A program made the position numbers and the translations under genes. DNA of 64,000 nt from Fragilariopsis cylindrus CCMP1102 (taxonomy: Eukaryota > Bacillariophyta > Bacillariophyceae > Bacillariales > Bacillariaceae): contig FMBT01000364.1 in NCBI GenBank assembly GCA_900095095.1, positions 168,561 through 232,560 of the forward strand, in the 5' to 3' direction. Position 1 is the first letter of the stretch. Every line of letters starts with the position of its first letter. Shown here one piece after another: positions 1 through 10,749 of this stretch. The notes beneath the pieces are model-generated. The model was not told the origin of the DNA. It was given only the letters and a program-made list of their open reading frames with translations, and searched no databases.

Positions 1-2
1 TT

Positions 3-966
3 ATTCCAGGTAGCCCATTGAAAATGAAGAGTGCAGCACACGAGGTTGATAACTTAGGAACTATTAAGTTAATTGACGCTGCTAAGAAAACGGGAACTGT
101 GAAAAAGATTGTTATGGTTTCTAGTATTTTAACCAACGGCAGAAATTGGGGTCAGGGTGAGTCCTTATATGGATTGTTTTGATCCCGTATTGCTGTTTCT
201 GTTCATGTCATCTTACTTTTTTGCTCATTCCTATTACGCTTATCTTTCCTACCACATTTTACCAAACAATCTATAACCATGACGCGACGATGACTTCTAC
301 CTACAAAATCAACACTTACTGCAAAAAAGAAAAATCTCCAGGATTTATCATAACGAATGCGTTTGGTTCTGTTCTAGGTGAGTCCTTATATAGATTGTTT
401 TTTCTCATATTTTTGCTTCCAAGCTCATCAGAAAGAATCATCGCTACCACTTACAGGAAAGAATATTGATATAGGAGTAGATACGACAAAGCGAGTAAAT
501 TGAATAGAAGCAGCTGCATTTTGCTAACGAAGCACGTTTTTCTTTTCATCATATTATTCTACTCCTCTGCTAATCTCTATTACATAATTTTGCTCAAAAT
601 TAGATGAGAAGTTGGTAGCGGAACAATATTTAAAAGCAAGTGGGATGAATTACAGCATTATTCGTCCAGGTGGCTTAAAATCTAAACCACCGACCGGAGC
701 GTTGCAAATTTCTTCAGAAGATACCTTAAACAGGTAAGTAACACTGTTGTCCGATTTTTCTTATTCCTTTTTGATACATATCATTTTTTATATAGTACAT
801 CTCACGTTCTTCTTCGGTCTTATCCAATAGTGGAGAAATCTCAAGAGACTTAGTCGCTGATGTTTGCGTCGCAAGCTTGACTGATCCGAAAGCAAACAAT
901 AAGGTGCTTGAAATTATTGAAGATGAGGGTGTGCCGCCGAAAGTTTTCAATGGAATGAACATGTAA
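3..966 (+). CDS. atypical short-chain dehydrogenase-like NAD(P)-binding protein, 5' partial
   Basis: Only the 3' part lies in the window. The exons that keep one frame are 3-156, 330-377, 604-733 and 831-966, giving 155 residues and TAA. All three introns start GTGAGT or GTAAGT and end AG; the second exon is a 48-base micro-exon. The translated fragment has the atypical-SDR layout: a strand-turn segment VKKIVMVSSIL at the position of the catalytic Ser strand, then NAFGSVLDEKLVAEQYL, then YSIIRPGGL. This resembles the plant and algal NAD(P)-binding proteins related to Tic62 and YwnB. The family binds NAD(P)H and is often plastid-located in algae; the true substrate cannot be read from the sequence. 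The N-terminal Gly-rich dinucleotide motif and any transit peptide lie outside the window. The next gene converges on it. Confidence 0.8.
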
Positions 967-1403
967 AAAGTATCAAACACGGGAAGAAAAATTATGTCTA
1001 CAAGTGACTTTCCGATAAGCTCATGTTTGAAACGAAATACAATAAATTCGAAAAATTATTATTAGTCTAGTCAATGTTGATAAAGCTAAAATTAATGATG
1101 ACATTTTTTTAAATAATATATGTATATATTTTACACATCTATGCTTTCCTTTATCGTGACACACACACACACAAACGATACACGGTATGGTACACCACAC
1201 TTGTTTTTCCATCGGATTGATTATGATTATATGCAGCATACTATTTTACTATGATAGTTATCTTATATTCTGCCGATACTTCGGAATGTTAAAATAATTG
1301 ACTCCCCAGAGTGATTATCAGATAACATTTGTTGATCTCTTTAAAGATAGAGGCCGGCATGCGAGCGAAAGTATGAATGGTGAACAAATTGCCTGGTAAT
1401 AAA
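967..1403. other. intergenic, convergent 3' ends
   Basis: This lies between the stop of the SDR-like gene and the stop of the minus-strand membrane gene. It is AT-rich with a short (AC)n run near 1160-1172. No coding signal or RNA gene was recognised; it presumably holds both 3' UTRs. Confidence 0.5.
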
Positions 1404-3146
1404 TCACGTCTTTTGAATTTTGCGGAATGGGAAAAGTATCCGTGCCAATATTTTCATAAAACCACTCAAAACCCTAATGACGGGATTACGTTTTTGGGCA
1501 GTTGAGTTTTTATTCTTCGTTGCGACTTCTTGGACTTCGCCTTGGCTCGCAGTACTATCTGAGCACGTGTTTGTTTTTGAGTTACTCTTATTAATCACAT
1601 CTGAAATCGTCGCGACTGCCATGCCTATGAGATTCTTTCTTTTATTTGCCATACTTCCTGTCGATATTTGCTGGTGGATGTCGGGAATGGATTTCATTCT
1701 AGCATCAAAGAGTTGTCTATTTATGTTGTCTTTTCCTTCTCGACCGGTAAAATTATCCTCATTTGACGATATCTTAGTATCATCGCTGTTAGGAATTTTG
1801 GTTGCTCCCTGCAGTTTCCTCTCATCCCACATACGGGAAGCGAGATCAAAGATAATGGGGGGATTCGGAAGTATTTCAACTTCCTTTTCCGACGGCGTGA
1901 TGACTTTTGGTTGCGACGACGATAGCGACGGTGATTGTGGCAACGGTACCAAAGAAGAAGCGAGGAGAATTGATATTGCGATTAAGTACGGCAGAATAAC
2001 GGGCATAGCCATAGCAAGCATGTCAAACACTCCACGCCGTTTGTGTCTCGTTTGCCGTCGAAGCTGCGAAAGTTTGAATTGTTCTGTCAGTGATACTTCA
2101 TCAAATGATACGCGTTTCGATGGTTGTGATCGTAGCCGTTGATGGGGATATTCCCTATCAGTAGTACTATTCGCAGTGTAATCTTTCCTCCACAAAGATT
2201 TGACATCATAACCAGGTGGTGGATGATTCGGTTTTTGTGGATGATGGTATGCGATATTGCTATCTCTCGGACGTTTCATTATGCCTTTTCGAACAATATA
2301 TCGTTTCGATGTGGATGTGGATGATATATAATTTGATTTTGAAGTTGCACTCGTCAGTGTTGTCGCCTCGTCCCTGCCAACGGATGGTTGAATATCCGGT
2401 GATGATTGTTTTTGTCCGCCACCCTCTTGGTCTTTGTCGCGGTATTCAACGACTACTTCATTTCTAGTCACGACGATCGATAAGTTGGTAGATGCATGCA
2501 GCGGTCTCGATTTTAATGGCGGGTCTTTATTTTTGACATGAGTATTCGATCTACGGTTAGTTTCAAGTCCCTTCTTTAATTCTTCTTCGTCGCTTTCTAT
2601 GTCAGACATATTCAATTTGCCTCTATCGTTGACGTTGACGTTGACGTTGATATCATCGTCGTCATAATCTATCGGATTAGTCGATACATTATTATCAGTA
2701 TCATTATCATGACAATGTATGTGGTCTTCTTTTTCGCAACCACTGGTATTTTCTTCAAGAATGGTATCGTTAATTTTTGTCTTGTCATATTTGCTAGCGC
2801 TGCTGTTTTCGTTGTTGCTGCTACTGCCGTTCGTGCCGCTACTGGAGCTGTTGATGATGGGGATCTGTTCCCCGTTCTCTTTTACCACCGCACCCGACGA
2901 TCGCTTTTTAGTGCGAGTCAGTCGGAGTAAAGGACTTTTGAGAATAGATGCCTTTTTATTCGTACCGCCACTAGTGCCACTGCATACCTTGGGAGTAACG
3001 ACAGAGCAAGAATCGATATTACTACTGTCGGAATCTATGGCTAGATTTGTGGAACGGTCTTTCTCTTTCTCGATGTATTTCTCATCGTCCTCCTCGTGAA
3101 AAGCCATAGGATAATTGGGTTCCATCATGTTGTTAATACCATACAC
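1404..3146 (-). CDS. single-pass membrane protein, low-complexity, with RVxF-type PP1 docking motif
   Basis: A single uninterrupted 580-residue frame begins at ATG 3146. Residues 1-340 are disordered and rich in Ser, Asn, Asp and Lys, with an acidic run (YDDDD, SDEEEL) and a (NV)n stretch. Residues 344-348 read KRVSF, matching the canonical RVxF docking motif by which regulatory subunits bind protein phosphatase 1. A basic patch (RRQTRHKRR, about 363-371) is followed at once by one strong hydrophobic segment (about 379-402), and then a roughly 180-residue tail ending in a short basic and aromatic stretch. There is no cleavable signal peptide, so the long N-terminal part should face the cytosol. 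No catalytic domain was recognised. A PP1-targeting membrane anchor is an inference from motif and topology only. Confidence 0.75.
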   Translation of the reverse strand: MYGINNMMEPNYPMAFHEEDDEKYIEKEKDRSTNLAIDSDSSNIDSCSVVTPKVCSGTSGGTNKKASILKSPLLRLTRTKKRSSGAVVKENGEQIPIINSSSSGTNGSSSNNENSSASKYDKTKINDTILEENTSGCEKEDHIHCHDNDTDNNVSTNPIDYDDDDINVNVNVNDRGKLNMSDIESDEEELKKGLETNRRSNTHVKNKDPPLKSRPLHASTNLSIVVTRNEVVVEYRDKDQEGGGQKQSSPDIQPSVGRDEATTLTSATSKSNYISSTSTSKRYIVRKGIMKRPRDSNIAYHHPQKPNHPPPGYDVKSLWRKDYTANSTTDREYPHQRLRSQPSKRVSFDEVSLTEQFKLSQLRRQTRHKRRGVFDMLAMAMPVILPYLIAISILLASSLVPLPQSPSLSSSQPKVITPSEKEVEILPNPPIIFDLASRMWDERKLQGATKIPNSDDTKISSNEDNFTGREGKDNINRQLFDARMKSIPDIHQQISTGSMANKRKNLIGMAVATISDVINKSNSKTNTCSDSTASQGEVQEVATKNKNSTAQKRNPVIRVLSGFMKILARILFPFRKIQKT

Positions 3147-3782
3147 TTAATACTAATCATACCTTTCGGATCGACGGCGGGCCTGGAAAATAACGAAGCA
3201 GAGTTGAACTGAATCGATCAAATCGGATCGATACTTGTACTGCACAATAGATTTGATTAAATAATCTAGAATTATTGTTGAATTGTTTACTACTTCCTTC
3301 GTGTACCGGATTTTGCGCATGAGGATAAGTTGATGTAATAAAAAGCGTAGAGAGCTACTCGAAAAGTTTCAAAATCTCATTTTATTTTTTTAATTTCCTG
3401 TCGATTAGGTATATTTTAAGGGTTCTCAAGGCTTTTATTGTGTGAAATTCCTCACTATAAATACGTACGCAAAATCCGGTACACGGAGGAAGTATGTCAT
3501 ACAGTACGCAATTCTAATCGAGAATTGACTGCAAAAAGCATTCTTCCCGTTCTCTTCTGTGATACAGTAGTCGCCTAAGTACCTTAAAAGATGTAAATTT
3601 AAAAATCGTTTAATTAGTGAAAGAAAAAGTGGCTGGCGCATACATAGTAAAGATGAAAAAAATTTGCATCTTGCTTTTCGATTAGATTTTACTTTTCTCT
3701 CACCTCTTTTTCTATGATAATAACAATTTTTTTTAAATTTTTCGCTATGAAAAAAAATTAGAACAATAAGAAAAAGGTTTCA
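3147..3782. other. intergenic, divergent promoters
   Basis: This AT-rich stretch lies between two divergently transcribed genes, with poly-T and poly-A tracts near 3725-3775 just before the next start codon. It should hold both promoters. I see no clear TATA box, repeat or RNA gene. Confidence 0.5.
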
Positions 3783-5230
3783 ATGATGAGACTCACAACA
3801 ACTAAATGTGGTGAATGTTTCTCGAATATCACCGCAAAGACCCTCATTAAATTGATTGCAATCATAATTGGTATTGCTACATTGTATCAGAAATATCAAC
3901 TAGCATTTACATTCCAAAGCGACCGGCAATTTCTGTACACGGACAAGACTGTGAGAATTTCAAACTCGTCAATCGCAACAGCAGCAACCGTGGACGATAA
4001 GATAAATAGCAAACCTTTCAAAATACCACAGTCAAAAAGTAACCATTCTGGAAATGAAAAAAATGATGAATTATCCGGTAAGGAAAATAGTATAAACAAG
4101 ACTACAACAGTTGTAATTGATGTACCTTCTGAAAAAGATGTAATATTATTTGATAGGAATAGTAAATACCAGAACTGTTGGCTATCATCAGACATCAATA
4201 TATTGGGTTGCGGTATGGATGGCCATGCTTTCCTTGCAACCATGAATTGCCCACATCCTGTTACAAATACTAGCATCAACCAATATGATGTGGTTTTAAA
4301 GATCCCTATTGCATTCAATGATACTGAAGAGGGAAAACATCGTATTTATATTTCAGAGACAGATTCTAGCCTTAAATCTATGGTTGAACTTCATCACTTA
4401 TTGATGGACAACACAACAACAAAAATTCGTCAATTCTTCGCGCTCCCTATTGGAACAGCTACGTTTCAAAAGAACCTATTATTGAAAGAGGTATATACTA
4501 ATAAGAAATCATCCGAACGTTGCATGGAAATAATACCAAAATCATCATCAACAACAACAACTAATACTACTAGCAATACCATAAACACCATCAATACCTT
4601 TACCACCAATGATGAAACTGTGTTAGGCACTATCATGGAGTATGGCGGAAGCAACAAGCTTGATCCTGGTAAACTAACGGATCCCGACGATCGACGCCGT
4701 GTTGTTAAGGATCTTGTTTGTATGTATCATCACATGTATAGGGTAAGCGAGAATGAATGGATTGGCAATGCAATTAGTACCAGCTAAAATCGTGTTCTAT
4801 TTCTAATTACCGCTGCTGCTGTTCTTCTTCTTCTAAGCGTAAATTTGTGCATCAAGATATTTCATTTTTTCATTTTCATGATAACGGAAACCACACATCA
4901 ATGATTGATTTCAATCGGGTCGACATTCTCCGTGGATGGAATAAATCCAACGATTATATGCTACAACAGGTACAGCAATTCCAACTAATGACTTTGATTA
5001 GCAATGTATGTAGTCAAAATTATGGCAAATATAAGATTATGAATCGAGTTAAAGTTTCATTACTTGATGAATATACAGATACACAGCTAATGTCAAATAT
5101 GACTTCTGAGTTGAAACAATGTGAGTTTAACACTATTAAATCATCATCGAATATAGTTCTGTTTGGGGATAACATTACCACATCAGAAACGTACCAAACT
5201 CTTCTCGATATTCTGGATGAAAAATGCTAG
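3783..5230 (+). CDS. secretory-pathway protein-kinase-like protein
   Basis: Two exons, 3783-4742 and 4838-5230, are joined by a GTAAGC...AG intron of 95 bases in phase 0, giving 450 residues. Residues 22-44 form a hydrophobic signal anchor, so the body should be lumenal or extracellular; several N-x-S/T sites agree. The body follows the kinase fold in order: a Gly-rich loop GCGMDGHAF (142-150), a VVLKIP strand with the putative ATP lysine K173, a hinge-like TIMEYGG, and then, encoded by exon 2, a catalytic-loop-like HQDIS (325-329) and MIDFN (342-346) in place of DFG. The Asp residues expected in both loops are present. The catalytic-loop Asn is ambiguous (HDNGN follows). It could be an active atypical kinase of the secretory pathway or a pseudokinase; the substrate is unknown. 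Confidence 0.7.
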
Positions 5231-5937
5231 TAAAATTCTTGCTAACGTTTGGGGAAAATCTACAGCCAATGCACGTAGTCAGTTCAAAGGAACTTCCAAT
5301 AAAAAACTTATGTCACATATACGTATAAAGTTATTGAATGATATCCATTTCATATTGAATCAGAAGCCAAGGAAAGGCCCTCGCACAGCAGATGTCACCT
5401 GAACGTAAGATATGAATAACTTAGAAAACTCTCAAATCCATGTCTGCAGAAGTATACTACGCAATTTTGTGTTGTGATACTTTTGAAGTACCTACTTGTA
5501 AAAATAACGATGAAAGATTTATTGAAATAAAAAAAATTCAAACTGAAGGGAGCTAAAACTATGAATCAAATTTAGAGCGAGAAACGAGGAAACGGTAATA
5601 GCATTGACGACAAGAGCGAGGACAAAAAAGATCTGTAAAATATTGGAACTGTATGCTATAACATCGACCAAATTTAGATTATATCACCCCCCTGGATGTT
5701 AAATAAATATTCTAAAGATAAATAACAGTAAGATAGATATCCATTCATTTTGTAACTGTGGGTTGGACTTTTTACAACCCCGTCTCTTACTATATTTCGT
5801 CTAAGTGATCGCAAAGTAAGACAGTTAAATCATCTTCGGATACAAAGAGACAAATACACTAAAAGAATTTTTTTCTACTGGGAATTTGTTGCTATTGGAA
5901 ATGACCAAGAACATCATTATTTTTTGGAGAAATAATT
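5231..5937. other. intergenic, convergent 3' ends
   Basis: This lies between the stop of the kinase-like gene and the stop of the minus-strand CXC gene. A 79-codon open stretch crosses its first part but overlaps the kinase 3' end in another frame and looks accidental. Otherwise it is AT-rich with no recognised feature. Confidence 0.4.
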
Positions 5938-8900
5938 CTATTGGAATTTCCATAATTCTTCGTCCCATGCAAGTTCGTCCCGCCAACGTTTGCAGACGAG
6001 GCCAGCGTGGAAGAGATCATCGTTCGAAAGGAATGCAAAGACTGCCAATGCGGTAGTCTTAGGTTGCTTCGGGATTTTCCTCCCGGAATCATGAGGTCCA
6101 AAATAAGATTCAGTCGGTTCCTCCTCCCCAGGAATAACCTTGCGCTTCTTACGACTCGTTGCTGGATCGAACTTGATGCGTACGCCAGAAGTTCTAGGGC
6201 TAGCAGCTGTACTCGAAGGACGATCATGTTTCATCCTTGGCGGCAAGGTAGTTTTACTAGACGAAGAAGAAGGAGGACGGCTACTAGGCGGCGGAACTGG
6301 GGGATGGTACATGCTATGTGGTAGCCTTTCACCTGGAGGTAGTCGATACATTGGTGGATAACCCATGTGCTGATGATGATGTTGATGAGGAGGACCGTGT
6401 CCAAAATTCGGAGGAGGCGGTCCCATATAGTGACGCGGAGGCGGATGACGAGAATAGCTGTGGCCCCCTTGTGGTGGAGGAGGTGGTCCACGTGGACTTG
6501 GATGCATCATATACTGTGAATTAGGATGATGATGATGATGAGGGTGGTGATGATGCATCCCACCGACTGGGGATGGGATTGGTGGTGGACGATGAGCAGA
6601 TGTCGGTGGTGGCGGTGCTGCTGGCGGTGCTTTACGACCAGAACTTCCACTTCGTGATTTCCATCGTTCATCAGATATACGAAGGGCATAGTTTGCCCCA
6701 GGTCGATCCTTTATCTTTCGACGTTTGTCAATCAATCCCTGTGATCCAGCATAGTTCAAGCAATCCGTGCATTTGCATTTAATTCCACAAATAACTCCTG
6801 CATTAAAACACTGTGTTCATAATGACATCGACAGGATTTCAAGAAAAGAAAGTGAGGAAATGTTTTTGTAATCATGATGGATGAATGAAAGAATTAATTT
6901 TTAGCAACAAACCAATAATAAAAGACTTACCTCGCAGTATTTCTTCAGACATTCAGATTTCTTGCATTTGCAACCCATACTGTGTACCTTTTGCGCAGAT
7001 TCGGTACCGCTTTGTAGATTCTTTACAACGAATCTGTTCTGAAATGCTTTCGAGTTTTTCGCACGGGTGTCTTTGATTGCCTTGTCTCGAACTGCACCAG
7101 CCTCAGGAGTATTTCCACAGTCTGAACAGTTACATCCTGAACAAAATCGTTCTGCCGCAAAGCATTCACAATATAATTTCAGGCAGCGCGACTTCTTACA
7201 ATTACAAGGACTTCTTTTGGGAGGGACTTTCTTCTTGCCATTTTCCTTCCCAACAGAGGGTGGTATACCGCTGTGATGCTGAACCAAAGAGTTGCCTTCT
7301 CGCGGAGGGGGATGACCCATGTACATGGACTTGCTTGTGGCTACTGCAGGGTAACGATGATCATTCTTGAGTGGATACATTGGCTTCGCATTGGATCCAG
7401 GTGGTGGCGGTGGTGGGTAAGGATGGTGATGTCGCCCACCACTTCTCGGACCGGACATAGGATGACTGTAACGCTTGTTGGGCGTCTCCATTTCGCCCCT
7501 TGAGTACGGTTGATGAGAAGATACTGGACGATGTTGTTGTAGATGCGACGACTGAGAACGACCTGGAGTCGCGCTGTATCCAGCACCAGAATCATTACGC
7601 TCAGTTGAGCTTCTATTCTGATTACTTGCTTGACGTGGCTGTATCATGCTATTAATTCCCTCCAAAGTTTTCCTTGTAGAGAGTGATCCTGTCCTACCTA
7701 TCTCGAGACGAACTGGTCCTGGAGTACTGTCACTATTTGTTGATGAGGATCGTTCTTTTATGGCTGGATCGGAAGAGGCAGGCCACAACTGTTTCGGTTT
7801 GGCTCCTGGATCCAATCTAGAGCTAGGTAGCTCATCCCTGGTCCCACTCATAGTAACAGCACTCGCCTTTGGTTGTTTTCGTGCACTAATACTCCTCGCC
7901 TCTGCAATCCCTTCGTTGCGGACTTCGGATGGATGCTGGTATCTATGGGCTGAATATGGTTGCTGTTGGTGGTGGTAATAATCATGGTGCGACGTTGGTC
8001 TAACAGCAGATCCGTGCATTGTAATCGAAGCATCTATTGGTGACATATCTCTCATATATCGAGACAACGGCGATCTTTGCTGGCGGAGCTCCCGTCCACC
8101 GGTCGATGGAGATGGCGTTCCCTCTGATTCACCACGCGAAGACGATCGAGAAATCAGTAAATTTGCTCCACCAATACCTTCACCCAAGGGAAATGGTATC
8201 GATGTGTCTTCGTTCAGTTCAAAAGATGCTCCCATAGGAGAAAAGTCTGCATTTGCTAGTACCCCGCTTGGTGTTCCCATATCACCAAAACTACCATAGT
8301 TTCCGATCATACCGGGAGAAGCCTGAAAGTATGGCGATGGACGGAATGTTGCTGCTTCGTTGTTTTTCAACTCCGAACCACCAACACCCCAACTAGTATT
8401 ACGTGGAGGGGAGCGGAAGGGAGACCTTGTACTATTTTTCACCGCACCCTTTTCTGGTGTTGAAGCTGTCCCACCGGCAGTATCAGCAGCTCCTCGACCA
8501 CCAGGTGATGATAGAGGTGCAGGTGGACTGTCGTCGTCGTCACTTTCGTAAGTAGGATCCGTGATCTTTGGAGTTCCCGATACAGATAGTGGATATGACC
8601 GGCTATCCCATGTACTACGATAATGATAATAGGGCGAGTATCCGGGATAGTATCCCCCCTGTTGCGCGGTACCACGATTTGGTGTACGACTTTCCCCATG
8701 GTTGAATGATGTCGATGGATAGGAATGACCGTAGTAGCTTGGGTACATCGGAGATGCTCCGCTTCTTAATGTCGATGATGGTGTTGTATTCCCTGGATGA
8801 TACCCCAATGACTTGGCAGCGGATTTTGTACCAGCAGATTTTGAATCAAGGGCACTGGGTGGCGGATATCCTTCTTGTTGATGATAGTGCTGGTATGGAT

Positions 8901-9209
8901 GGGGCATAAGTGCTCGTTTCGCGGACATGGGATGTTGTTGATCTAGAGCGGACGATCCACGCTTCCTGCTGTTTGTAGCAGCGTTCCCTTCCGACTGTTG
9001 TCTTGAAAAGTCTCTTGAGGGTGATCCTTCTTCTTCGTCGAACGTAAAAAGAGGATCGTCCTCCCCATCCCTTCTCCCATAATTCCTTCGTTCAAATCCA
9101 GTTGATCGTAATCCCTTCGATGATCGGATTGCTGTTGATCAGTAGCAAAACAACAGTCGTCGTGCAACGAGGGAGGAATAAACGAGATGTTGGTAATATC
9201 AAGTAACAT
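5938..9209 (-). CDS. CXC/CRC-domain (tesmin/TSO1/LIN54-like) protein with C-terminal F-box-like segment
   Basis: The secure part is 6931-8928 plus 5938-6810, joined by a 120-base intron (GTAAGT...CAG), giving 956 residues. Residues 1-565 are Ser, Pro, Tyr and His-rich. Two Cys-rich CXC motifs follow: the first (about 572-605) holds CNCKKSRCLKLYCECFAA, and the second, CKCKKSECLKKYCE, is completed across the intron by CFNAGVICG. The usual RNPxAFxPK linker is degenerate (NSKAFQNRF). This tandem CXC domain binds CHR/TTYGAA-type DNA in LIN54 and TSO1, subunits of the DREAM/MuvB cell-cycle complex. A Pro/His-rich spacer leads to an F-box-like end (LAVFAFLSNDDLFHAGLVC...ELWKFQ). Upstream, an ATG at 9209 opens a frame that would continue into this one if one G were added to the run at 9063-9066, so the real start may be 9209 with a one-base break, or 8928. 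Confidence 0.8.
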
Positions 9210-9837
9210 TTTTGAAGTTTTTTTTATTATGAATTCAGGATACCGTCACAAGTATGAAGGAGTCATGTATTATCACGTTTGGTATTGATGACGGAGCATT
9301 CGCAGTAAGTTAGTGGAGGTACCGCCAAGCAGGATTACACAAGATCGATTCGATCACAAAAGTGGAAGAACATCATAGATTGTTTATTTCGCCAAAACCG
9401 AAAAAAATTACCATGGTGAAAAAGTAGCCGTTTGTTTGTTTTCAGTCGTGAATAAAATCAATCCAATGAAATGAAAAGGCAACGAAAGACATATGAAAGA
9501 TGAAGCGTTGAATGAGATAGTGTTATTAATTGAAAAATAGTGGAGGGAGTCCAACAGGATTACGCAAGAATGATCATCCTTCGCACTATAATGTATTGTT
9601 TACAATACATTCGAGGTGCGAACGCATACAAGTACTGTACAACACACAACACACGATAACAAGGCAAATTATTAACAGGTACATTTTGCGCGCAATCCGT
9701 AGATAAATATCATTATACGATAATCTTGAATGTCCATTTGCCTTTTGGAAGTACGAACGGTTCAATACGATACAGTGCAACGCTGTGGTGTAGCATAAAG
9801 TAGCAATAGATATCAATGATATTAAAGAAAAACTTAC
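9210..9837. other. AT-rich spacer, possible short 3' exon
   Basis: This lies between the CXC gene and the donor site at 9837. It holds two related short segments (9310-9344 and 9538-9571, sharing TAGTGGAGG then AGGATTAC[AG]CAAGA). A short frame reading YLYAFAPRMYC could be spliced to the neighbouring exon after an AG near 9636, but the evidence is weak. Confidence 0.3.
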
Positions 9838-10317
9838 CTTGACGGATGAGGGTGGTGGAGAAAACAAATGACGTTGCGAAGATGTGTGTACTGTGTGACG
9901 CGATGGAGTTGAACTAGTCTGCGTACCAGTATTAGCATTAGCATTAGCATTAGCATTAGCATTAGCATTACTCTGAGAGGAGGAAGATGATGACGTAGTT
10001 GGAGGAACACTTTCAGGTTCTTGAGATTGACATGGCGATTTCGTTGCTCTCTCTTCTTCATTTTGTTGTTGTTGCTGTTGCTGCTCTTCTAGTTGTTGTT
10101 GCTTTGTTGCCCCTTGATCTGAAATATGTTGCCGTATCGATCCGTCAGAAGATGATTTTGCAGTAACGTTACTACTTGTACAACTATTATTGTTCGACAA
10201 CCCCATGTTGTCTTCTTTTCGATCTTCGTTGCCCTCGTCATTTTTTTCTGGATCTCGATTGTCGCTGCTACTGCTCTCTTCTGATTTCGCAGTCATCTTT
10301 CTAGTAGAAGCGGGCAT
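9838..10317 (-). CDS. Gln-rich/Asn-Ala-repeat protein, 3' exon unresolved
   Basis: From ATG 10317 (a second in-frame ATG lies at 10350) a 160-codon exon runs to a GTAAGT donor at 9837-9832. The protein is hydrophilic: an acidic N-terminus (SSSSDNRDPEKNDEGNED), a Gln run of about eight residues, a Ser run, then (NA)n encoded by the hexanucleotide array at 9931-9970. It ends before the donor in SPPPSSVK. No folded domain is recognised. Such composition is typical of disordered nuclear or regulatory proteins, but that is only a composition argument. The downstream exon was not found with confidence; without splicing, the frame reads on into the intron to 9586 through a hydrophobic segment that is probably not protein. 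Confidence 0.45.
9931..9970. repeat. hexanucleotide microsatellite (ATTAGC)6.7
   Basis: Uninterrupted ATTAGC units in the coding exon, read on the minus strand as Asn-Ala dipeptides. A related GCTAAT/GCTAGT array lies in the relic at 13250-13290. Confidence 0.95.
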
Positions 10318-10728
10318 GATTAGATTTACTCTCGAGTCGATTTTTTTCAAAAATTGTTTTCCCGTTCTTGAATCTACAGTACACTGTCGGTTCGGCTACT
10401 TGTATTCTTCGTAAGTTTAGGAACGTCTAACTTGCTCACTCCAAAATGGATACAGTCGCTGCGATACAATATCAGTATATTTTACTAAATGCTGTTTATG
10501 TTGATATAGGTACGAAAGAAACAAGCACCTCTATCTTGGTAAAGTTGTCGACGGAATAAGCACAGTTAATAAGTTTCAACTCGAGTTGTAACCTATCGTA
10601 TCCAAAGGTGCACTGCAATAAATAAATGATGATGTATCTTGAGCCTACAATTGTACCGTAATGTCAATACGTACAGTTTCCTTCACAATAACTGCAACTA
10701 ATACTATATTGTACAGTACTGTACTGTC

Positions 10729-10749
10729 AGTAGCAGGGGGACTGCTACT
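10729..10749. repeat. perfect 8-bp inverted repeat
   Basis: AGTAGCAG, a five-base loop GGGGA, then CTGCTACT. Just upstream lies the palindrome GTACAGTACTGTAC. It lies in a spacer, and no following T-run or gene makes it a terminator candidate. Confidence 0.6.

Noticed and set aside
5163-5402. 79-codon frame at the end of the kinase-like gene
   Set aside because: It overlaps the true C-terminus in another frame. No splice signal links it.
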